Source: Chryseobacterium indologenes
GTDB lineage: Bacteria > Bacteroidota > Bacteroidia > Flavobacteriales > Weeksellaceae
Reading direction: 5' to 3'
NCBI GenBank assembly: GCA_002439165.1
Contig: DJTE01000018.1
Coordinates: forward strand, 183,121 to 203,518
Length of the DNA stretch: 20,398 nucleotides
The position numbers and the translations under genes are program-made. Below are positions 15,137 through 20,398 of this stretch, piece after piece; within the stretch, counting starts at the first letter, position 1; each line of letters begins with the position of its first letter. The notes beneath the pieces were generated by a model, which ran no database searches, was not told the origin of the DNA, and saw only the letters and a program-made list of their open reading frames with translations.

Positions 15137-16219
15137 TCAGCTGTTCAGGGAACGGTAAATCAGTAGCTGGTTATTGGTGATCACTTCTTCTCCTTCGGAA
15201 AGCCCTCCTCCCACGTAGGTAACCTCCCCTACCTGCTTCAGTATTTTTATTTCCTTCACCTTAATATCCGTTCTGGATTTAAAAACTACTACAAAGCTTC
15301 TGTTGTCATCAAAGATCACGGCTTTTGAAGGAACGGTGAGTGCTGTAACGTCTTCAGAACTCGAAACTTTTATGGTTGCCTTGCTTTCCGGGATCAGTAA
15401 TCCGCCGGCGTTATCCAGAACCACTCTTGCCTGCATGGCATTGGTTTCGGGATCAATGATCTTAAATATTTTATCAATTTTTCCGTCAAAAACTTTATCC
15501 GGGTAAGACAGGGTGGACACCTGGGCCTTCATTCCGAGACTGATCTTGTCTATATCGGATTCATTTACATTCATGATGGCCCATACATTGGTGGTATTGG
15601 CAACGTCAAAGATATTCTCACTCCTGTCGCTTCTCAGCTGCATATCTTTATTGATATTTTTCTGTACAATATATCCGCTGATCGGGGCTACTACACTGTA
15701 AATATTTCCTTTTTTCACGTTGTATACCGTACTTACCGCAGTAGCTCTCTGCAGTTGGTCCTGTGCTTTCTGCAGAACACTTCTGGCTTCGAGCACCTCT
15801 CTTTCTGTGGTGAGTTTTCCTTCAAACATTTCCTTAGCTACCCGGAGATTATTCTGTGCAACGACCAGATCTGTCTTTGCATCGCTTACATCTTTCTGTA
15901 CTTCTGCCAGTTCCGTACTTCTGATCGTAGCCAGGACCTGTCCTTTTTTTACGTAATCGCCCAATTCCGCATTCACACTTAAGACATTTCCTCCTACCAG
16001 GGGATAAACATCAATATAACTGTTTTTGTCAGCAGAGATTTTTCCATAGAAATTATACTGATCTTCTATATTTCTCTTTTCCACTTTTGCGAGAGAGATG
16101 GAACTCAGCATGGTATTGCTCAGTTCAAAACCTTTTTTGGCCTGTGGCTTCGCTTCTTCTTTTTTCCCGCAGGATAATAAGGCTGAAGCGATCAGTACAG
16201 GGATAATATATTTTTTCAT
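15137..16219 (-). CDS. czcB: Periplasmic adaptor (membrane fusion) lipoprotein of the RND system
   Basis: Links the RND pump to the outer-membrane channel. 360 aa. The N-terminus has a lipobox, 'ASALLSC', with Cys17 as the expected lipidated residue, followed by a Lys/Glu-rich linker. Next come the first half of the barrel-sandwich domain ('VNAELGDYVKKGQVLATI'), a long α-hairpin (about 105-170, 'VQKDVSDAKTDLVVAQNNL'), the second half ('VVAPISGYIVQKNINKDMQL') and β-barrel and membrane-proximal domains. No His-rich metal-binding N-terminus as in Cupriavidus CzcB is visible. It starts 2 bases after the channel gene's stop codon. Confidence 0.93.
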   Translation of the reverse strand: MKKYIIPVLIASALLSCGKKEEAKPQAKKGFELSNTMLSSISLAKVEKRNIEDQYNFYGKISADKNSYIDVYPLVGGNVLSVNAELGDYVKKGQVLATIRSTELAEVQKDVSDAKTDLVVAQNNLRVAKEMFEGKLTTEREVLEARSVLQKAQDQLQRATAVSTVYNVKKGNIYSVVAPISGYIVQKNINKDMQLRSDRSENIFDVANTTNVWAIMNVNESDIDKISLGMKAQVSTLSYPDKVFDGKIDKIFKIIDPETNAMQARVVLDNAGGLLIPESKATIKVSSSEDVTALTVPSKAVIFDDNRSFVVVFKSRTDIKVKEIKILKQVGEVTYVGGGLSEGEEVITNNQLLIYRSLNS

Positions 16220-16221
16220 GA

Positions 16222-17466
16222 TTAATAGAAGATTTTCGTTTGTATTAATTGATTGAGCTGCTCCGCCGACTGGATGATCTCATTTTTCATATCGTAGATC
16301 TGAAGTGCCGCCTCCCGGTAGCTGTCCATAAAATCTGTAAATTCAATAAGGTTCACATTTCCTTTTCTGAAATTTTTCATCATCCCGTCATACACCAGGT
16401 CCATATTATTAAGATCCGTTGTTTTGATCTCTGCCAGCTGATCGTATTGGGTTTTCCAGGTTTTATAGGCTGCCCGGACTTTTGTTTCGAGGTTCAGTTT
16501 CTGATAATCTGCATTTTTCTGATTCTGCTGAATAGCATAATTCGCTTTTTCAACATTTCCCTGATTGGATTTCCATAAAGGCAGCGGAATAGCCACCATC
16601 AGATTCACTTCATTTTTAAATGTTCCTCCATTCTGATCCCATCCGGCTCCCACATTCAGATCCGGAACATTCATCGATTTCTGCCATTGGGCGTACAGTT
16701 TACTGTTTTCTATTAATTTTAAATAATACTGATAGTCTGCATTATTCTCCAGGGCCTTTTTTTTAAGTTCTTCATCATCTCCAAAAGGCTGGGCGGCCAG
16801 AATATCTTTTGCTTCCGCATCGGAAATCTGAGGTTCAATATCGTCGGTAATACCTGTCAGTACTTTCAGATTCTGTTCAAATTCAAGGATGTTTTTATTG
16901 ATTCCCAGCTTATCGTTGTTCAGCTGAATCACAAGGCTCTGTAATCTTACTTCGTCTTTAAGGGAAACATTACCTTTTGCAGACTGTACGCGGTAGGCGC
17001 TCAAAAGGTCATTCATATACCCTAATTGCTTATTGGTATTGTCCAGTTTAAGTTTTTCGTAGTAGAGATTGAAATAAGCGGTACGCAACTGAGCCCTTAA
17101 ATCTACAAGCAATTGGGAAAACTGGAGCCGGGCCAGTTCTTTATTTGATTTTGCAAAAGCTATTTCATTTTTCTTTTTCCCACCCATATAGATGAGCTGG
17201 GTAACCTGGGCTCCTTTTGCATGACCTAAGTCGAATGCCTTTTTCCCTTCAGGATTATATGCGTTGATCTGGCCGCTGAGCTGGGGAAGTTCCCAGATCT
17301 TTGCCTGCAGAATATCTGCATCAGCCATGTTGATGTTGTACTGTTCTGCGAGAAGCTGAAGGTTGTTCTTCTGAAATGCCTCTTCACATTCCAGAAGTGA
17401 CAGCTCCCGTTGCTGCCCTGCCATGAATGAGGAAATGGCAATGAGCAGTCCGGCAATCTTGTTCAT
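16222..17466 (-). CDS. TolC/CzcC-family outer-membrane efflux channel protein
   Basis: Outer-membrane exit duct of the tripartite efflux system. I choose the ATG at 17466 (414 aa) because it starts directly before the hydrophobic signal (MNKIAGLLIAISSFMAG). An upstream in-frame TTG at 17487 would add seven basic residues and is less likely. The mature part is dominated by long helices in the two-repeat OEP arrangement: 'LSLLECEEAFQKNNLQLLAEQYNI', 'DLRAQLRTAYFNLYYEKLKL', 'LETKVRAAYKTWKTQYDQL' and a C-terminal 'QLNQLIQTKIF'. No lipobox is seen. It is the first gene of the operon and lies just downstream of the 11-bp direct-repeat array. Confidence 0.92.
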   Translation of the reverse strand: MNKIAGLLIAISSFMAGQQRELSLLECEEAFQKNNLQLLAEQYNINMADADILQAKIWELPQLSGQINAYNPEGKKAFDLGHAKGAQVTQLIYMGGKKKNEIAFAKSNKELARLQFSQLLVDLRAQLRTAYFNLYYEKLKLDNTNKQLGYMNDLLSAYRVQSAKGNVSLKDEVRLQSLVIQLNNDKLGINKNILEFEQNLKVLTGITDDIEPQISDAEAKDILAAQPFGDDEELKKKALENNADYQYYLKLIENSKLYAQWQKSMNVPDLNVGAGWDQNGGTFKNEVNLMVAIPLPLWKSNQGNVEKANYAIQQNQKNADYQKLNLETKVRAAYKTWKTQYDQLAEIKTTDLNNMDLVYDGMMKNFRKGNVNLIEFTDFMDSYREAALQIYDMKNEIIQSAEQLNQLIQTKIFY

Positions 17467-17502
17467 TCTTTTTCTTTTAGGTAACAAAATTGCTTCTATA
17501 CG

Positions 17503-17541
17503 ATTAAAACGAACTTAAAGATGCCTTAAAAAAAAATTAAA
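17503..17541 (-). promoter_or_regulatory. Array of four 11-bp-spaced direct repeats, predicted response-regulator operator
   Basis: On the plus strand ATTAAA, CTTAAA, CTTAAA and ATTAAA start at 17503, 17514, 17525 and 17536, an exact 11-bp period with 5-base spacers (minus strand: TTTAAT/TTTAAG). OmpR/PhoB-family regulators bind tandem half-sites on one helix face with this period. The array ends 36 bases before the channel gene ATG. An imperfect -7 box, CAATTTTG (17492-17485), lies just downstream, so the repeats would cover the -33 region as at activated PhoB-type promoters. Confidence 0.6.
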
Positions 17542-17715
17542 TTTCCGTTGAATACTGCTGTTTCAGCCCGTCACATCGTATTATTTTTTATCCCGGGTCA
17601 TTGAATTTATATAAAATCAATCGCCGGTTTAACAAAAATCTTTGTCCATATGATTTTTGCGGCATATATCAGACAGGAAAACGGATAAAATAAAGGTATA
17701 TCATTCAGGTTCGGT

Positions 17716-19080
17716 TTATTTCCTGAAAATCACACTGAACTTATTGAGGTTTTGGGCAGGAGAAGAGTATAGGATTTGTGCTCCGTGGTATTCGAGAATT
17801 CTTTTAACAATACGGAGTCCCAGGCCTGAGCCTGAAATATTCTGTGAATTGTTCCCTCTCATAAAGGCTTCGAAAAGTCTGAACTGCTCCTCTTCCGGAA
17901 TGGTATTTCCGTGAGAAATAACATCTACTGCAAGCTGTTCATTGGTTTCTGTGATCAGGACATCCATTTCTGCATCATCGGAATATACCGCGGCATTTTT
18001 AAACAGATTGATAAAGACAATAACGAGTAATGACTGGATTCCATTGATGGTAAGAAGGCCGTTTTCCGAAGTATCTTCAGAGATCAGGAAGTCCATTTTC
18101 AGAGTTGGATAGCTTTTCTCCACGGCCTCAAAGGCTTCAAAGATGACTTCATCGATTCTTACCTCTTCATAGATGCTCTGGATATTCTCTTTATCAAATT
18201 TAGTCAGCAGCAGTAAAGAGTTGGTGAGGTCGGACAGCTGATAAATATCGCGTTGGATCTGTTTCAGTGCGGATAAAGTCTCCGGGGAATGCTCTTCAAA
18301 CTTGATCAGATTTTCCAGCTGGAAAGCCATTCTTGTGATGGGAGTACGGATCTCGTGTGATGCACTGGCTGTAAAGTCTTTCTGGGACTGAAATACATCG
18401 TCCAGTCTTCCGATCATGGTATTGAATGATTTTGCCAGTACGTTGATCTCATCATCAGACTGCCTGACAGGGATCTTCGTAGTCAGCTTATGGGCCGTTA
18501 CTTCCGATATTTCCTGGTTGAGATCCTCCAGAGGCCTCAAAAATTTCCCCATAAAGTAATAACTCAGAAAACCGATCAGAAGCGTGCTCATGACATAAGC
18601 TGCAATCAAAAGATATTTCAGGAATGCGAGCTTCGATTTTCCGTTGGTATCAAAGGCACTGGTAAGGATATAATAATTTTCACCATTGATATTTCTCAGG
18701 GCTGCATACACTTCGGGAACTGTTTTCTCGGTATAGATGATTTTCTTTTCATCCAGTTCTTTAAGCAGGGCATTGTCCCAGGTGACATTCCTGTCTTTGA
18801 TGGTACTGTAAATAAGTTCTTTCTGGCTGTTGAAAATTAAAATGGTTTCGTTCAGAAGAATATTATCTGAATTTTCGTTAAAAAAAACGGGTGCTTCTTC
18901 TTCAAAATCTTTAGACTTTGAAATAAAATGCGTGGTAAATTCCAGACGCTGCCGGAATCTTTCTTTGAATTCGTCTCTTCTGAAATCATTAAAGGACAGG
19001 TAAATTACCGCCATTACCATTGCAAAAAGCAGGGAAAAAGCGATGCTGAGTGTTAATGCTATCCTTCTTTTTAAAGACAT
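17716..19080 (-). CDS. Sensor histidine kinase of a two-component system
   Basis: 454 aa inner-membrane sensor kinase. One membrane helix near residues 7-29, a periplasmic sensor region (about 30-152) of unknown ligand, a second helix (about 153-178) and a HAMP linker ('RPLEDLNQEISEVTA'). The dimerisation domain carries the H box 'SASHEIRTPITRM' with His242 as phosphorylation site. The ATPase part has the N box with Asn358/Asn362 ('NLFKNAA'), an F box 'RLFEAFMRG' and G2 'GSGLGLRIV' (about 417-425). The G1 box reads 'VISHGNTIP', so the usual Asp of DxG is Ser389. It starts 7 bases after the response regulator and lies upstream of the efflux operon in the same direction, so a role as metal or envelope sensor is likely (CzcS/CusS-like) but inferred. 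Confidence 0.92.
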   Translation of the reverse strand: MSLKRRIALTLSIAFSLLFAMVMAVIYLSFNDFRRDEFKERFRQRLEFTTHFISKSKDFEEEAPVFFNENSDNILLNETILIFNSQKELIYSTIKDRNVTWDNALLKELDEKKIIYTEKTVPEVYAALRNINGENYYILTSAFDTNGKSKLAFLKYLLIAAYVMSTLLIGFLSYYFMGKFLRPLEDLNQEISEVTAHKLTTKIPVRQSDDEINVLAKSFNTMIGRLDDVFQSQKDFTASASHEIRTPITRMAFQLENLIKFEEHSPETLSALKQIQRDIYQLSDLTNSLLLLTKFDKENIQSIYEEVRIDEVIFEAFEAVEKSYPTLKMDFLISEDTSENGLLTINGIQSLLVIVFINLFKNAAVYSDDAEMDVLITETNEQLAVDVISHGNTIPEEEQFRLFEAFMRGNNSQNISGSGLGLRIVKRILEYHGAQILYSSPAQNLNKFSVIFRK

Positions 19081-19087
19081 TTCCTTA

Positions 19088-19768
19088 TTATAACGGGCTT
19101 AAATAATATCCGAATCCTGACCGGGTATGAATAAGTTTAATTTTAAAATCCTTATCTATCTTTTTTCTTAAAAAATTGATATATACTTCCACGGTATTGG
19201 TATTGGTATTGAAGTTATGTTCCCATACGTGTTCCGTGATCTGCTGTTTGGAAACGGTTCTTCCCTGTGCTTCGGCCAGATAAACGAGCAGCTGAAATTC
19301 TTTCAGGGTAAGGGCAATCTCGTTTCCTGCACGGTAGACCTTCTGTTCGGTTTTATTAATGATCAGATCGTCCACCCTGATAATATCCTGATCCGTGCTG
19401 TCTGACGGTGCTTTTCTTCTCAATAACGAGTTCATTCTCAGCAAAAGTTCTTCAAACTGGAAGGGCTTTACGAGATAATCATCCGCCAGACGGGTAAAGG
19501 CGTCTTTTTTATCGGAAATATCTCCGTAAGCCGAAATAATGATGATAGGGGTATTCTTATCAAAGGAACGGATTGTCTGACAGACATCAAGTCCGTTTAT
19601 TTTAGGGACATTGATATCGAGCAGATACAGATCGTAGGTATTGTTCTTGATCTGGCGGAGAAAAGTTTCACCGTCGTATATTTTATCACAGGTAAAATGA
19701 TTGGATTCCAAAAATCTGCAGAGCTCTGCGGAAAGGATAAGATCGTCTTCCAGTAAAAGGATATTCAT
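19088..19768 (-). CDS. OmpR-family response regulator
   Basis: 226 aa from the ATG at 19768; a TTG one codon upstream is also in frame but less plausible. The receiver domain has the acidic pair Asp8/Asp9, phospho-acceptor Asp51 ('LLDINVPKINGLD'), Ser79 and Lys101 ('VKPF'). The C-terminal winged-helix DNA-binding domain begins near residue 130 ('LTLKEFQLLVYLAEAQGRTVSKQQI') and ends with 'VEVYINFLRKKID...TRSGFGYYL', typical of OmpR/PhoB. It is the first gene of a two-gene operon with the kinase. The best candidate target is the 11-bp repeat array in front of the neighbouring efflux operon. Confidence 0.95.
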   Translation of the reverse strand: MNILLLEDDLILSAELCRFLESNHFTCDKIYDGETFLRQIKNNTYDLYLLDINVPKINGLDVCQTIRSFDKNTPIIIISAYGDISDKKDAFTRLADDYLVKPFQFEELLLRMNSLLRRKAPSDSTDQDIIRVDDLIINKTEQKVYRAGNEIALTLKEFQLLVYLAEAQGRTVSKQQITEHVWEHNFNTNTNTVEVYINFLRKKIDKDFKIKLIHTRSGFGYYLSPL

Positions 19769-19771
19769 CAA

Positions 19772-20230
19772 TATTTATTTTACACGAATTTAACCATTTT
19801 TTATTAACCGTTAAGCTAAACAAAGATGAAAAGTAAACCGTTTTTAAGTTCAACAAAGCAGCTCCGCTTATTTTTGAAATACAAAGGTCTATTGTATTAC
19901 TTTGCCAAGTTTAGAGTCTGTTTAAATTTTATTCAGGAATTTTTTATATGCTTGATTATTATATTTTCTGTTGATAAAACTCAATGAATCATGTTTGAAA
20001 TTATTTTGTAATTAAAAAGATAAACGCGAAGCTGATTCTATCCTTTGCCCCCTAAACCTTATAGGTTTATCAACATTCGCATTATTAAACCTATAAGGTT
20101 TTTACAATATCCGGGAAAAGTATAAAACTTTTAAATCTGGTCCACAGTTTTCCTCTTCAGATTAACCAAACTTTTTGCTTAGTCCAACTTTTGCGCCTGA
20201 TCCCTGATACTTCATATCTGGTTTTTGGGC
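19772..20230. other. Gene-free region upstream of the response regulator
   Basis: Carries the unseen promoter of the regulator-kinase operon; no canonical TAnnTTTG box close to 19768 was found. Near the start codon the minus strand has three GTTAA/TTAAC motifs (about 19780-19815) whose spacing is not 11 bp, so autoregulation is not evident. The most distinct structure is the inverted repeat at 20054-20101. Confidence 0.5.
20054..20101. repeat. 16-bp perfect inverted repeat, each arm itself palindromic
   Basis: AAACCTTATAGGTTTA (20054-20069) and TAAACCTATAAGGTTT (20086-20101) are exact reverse complements with a 16-base spacer. Each arm also contains AAACC...GGTTT, so it can form either one long hairpin or two small ones. 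It resembles dispersed REP-type intergenic elements; nothing in the window shows a second copy. Confidence 0.7.
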
Positions 20231-20257
20231 AAAAAAAATCCCGGAAGTATCCGGGAT
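20231..20257 (-). terminator. Terminator of the tRNA operon
   Basis: ATCCCGGA (20238-20245) and TCCGGGAT (20250-20257) are perfect complements with a 4-base loop; on the minus strand a run of eight T follows. It starts 8 bases after the 3' end of tRNA-Thr, so the tRNA transcript ends here and does not continue to tuf. Confidence 0.92.
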
Positions 20258-20264
20258 GATGGTG

Positions 20265-20336
20265 AGCCAACTACGGGACTTGAACCCGTGACCTCTTCCT
20301 TACCAAGGAAGCACTCTACCGCTGAGCTAAGTCGGC
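20265..20336 (-). tRNA. tRNA-Thr (GGT anticodon)
   Basis: Full minus-strand cloverleaf: acceptor GCCGACT (20336-20330) with AGTTGGC (20272-20266, one G-T pair), discriminator T at 20265, anticodon stem CTTCC/GGAAG with loop TTGGTAA and anticodon GGT at 20304-20302, T arm ACGGG-TTCAAGT-CCCGT. CCA is not encoded. It follows a partial tRNA, probably tRNA-Gly, as in the widespread Gly-Thr-tuf order. Confidence 0.95.
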
Positions 20337-20349
20337 ACTGAACTAAAAA

Positions 20350-20373
20350 AATCATACTGAGCAGCATGATTTT
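20350..20373 (-). terminator. Hairpin with T run between two tRNA genes
   Basis: On the minus strand AAATCATGCT and AGTATGATTT form a 10-bp stem (one G-U pair) with loop GCTC and then TTTTTT. It occupies almost the whole spacer between tRNA-Gly and tRNA-Thr. It looks like a terminator but stands inside the likely tRNA operon, so attenuation or a processing signal is possible. Confidence 0.5.
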
Positions 20374-20378
20374 CTTTG

Positions 20379-20398
20379 AGCGGAAGACGGGGGTCGAA
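20379..20398 (-). tRNA. 3' end of a tRNA, probably tRNA-Gly (cut by the window edge)
   Basis: Read on the minus strand the edge begins with the T loop TTCGACC, followed by stem CCCGT, acceptor strand CTTCCGC and discriminator T. An acceptor of GCGGAAG/CTTCCGC is typical of tRNA-Gly, and Gly precedes Thr(GGT) in the conserved tRNA-tuf cluster. The anticodon lies outside the window, so identity is inferred. Confidence 0.7.

Noticed and set aside
17467..17487. Upstream TTG start for the outer-membrane channel gene
   Set aside because: The extension is seven residues of basic sequence placed before a normal signal peptide; the ATG at 17466 fits better and also clears the predicted promoter.
17633..17659. 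CAAAAATC/GATTTTTG inverted repeat after the kinase gene as a terminator
   Set aside because: Stem is AT-rich, 8 bp with an 11-base loop and lacks a following T run; too weak to call.
19769..19771. TTG start one codon before the response regulator ATG
   Set aside because: The ATG at 19768 directly precedes the conserved receiver start (MNILLLEDD); the extra codon adds nothing.
1..20398. CRISPR array, insertion sequence or integrase marking the accessory blocks
   Set aside because: No regularly spaced repeats of suitable length, no transposase or recombinase reading frame, and no flanking direct repeats that I could find by eye.

Overview
The window looks like chromosomal DNA of a flavobacterium, most likely Chryseobacterium or a close relative in the Weeksellaceae. 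The reasons are AT-rich intergenic DNA, no strong Shine-Dalgarno sequences, TAnnTTTG-type -7 promoter boxes, signal peptides ending in '-AQ', a type IX secretion (T9SS) C-terminal sorting domain, and secreted proteins starting with the Bacteroidota 'VGINT.P...L.VNG' head. Every gene I support is on the minus strand, so transcription runs from high to low coordinates.

The backbone is the conserved translation/transcription cluster tRNA-Gly, tRNA-Thr, tuf, tRNA-Trp, secE, nusG, rplK, rplA, rplJ, rplL. It is not contiguous here. Between the tRNA-Thr terminator (about 20250) and tuf (11718) lies a metal-efflux module: an OmpR-type response regulator and a histidine kinase (17716-19768), then a TolC-like channel, an HlyD/CzcB-like adaptor lipoprotein and a CzcA/CusA-type RND pump (11976-17466). 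Four direct repeats with an exact 11-bp period (17503-17541) sit just upstream of the efflux operon and probably bind the neighbouring regulator.

Between the nusG terminator (about 9585) and the rplK promoter (about 4410) lies a second accessory block of secreted proteins. It holds three tandem, mutually similar ~205-222 aa proteins (7155-9102) ending in a terminator. A tail-fibre-like coiled-coil protein follows, overlapping by 4 bp a metzincin-type metalloprotease with a T9SS sorting domain (4529-6885), again with its own terminator. Downstream of rplL the transcript ends at a strong terminator (2072-2099). rpoB is not present in the remaining 2.1 kb. Instead there is ~0.8 kb of DNA with no convincing gene, then another secreted protein with the same head motif (126-1253).

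The core genes have kept order and strand, but accessory cargo sits at transcription-unit boundaries, each boundary marked by an intrinsic terminator and, for rplK and tuf, a recognisable promoter. The best candidates for something undescribed are the three-paralogue secreted operon, the translationally coupled fibre-like/metalloprotease pair, and the 11-bp-period operator of the efflux system. I see no insertion sequence, integrase, CRISPR array or phage structural gene.
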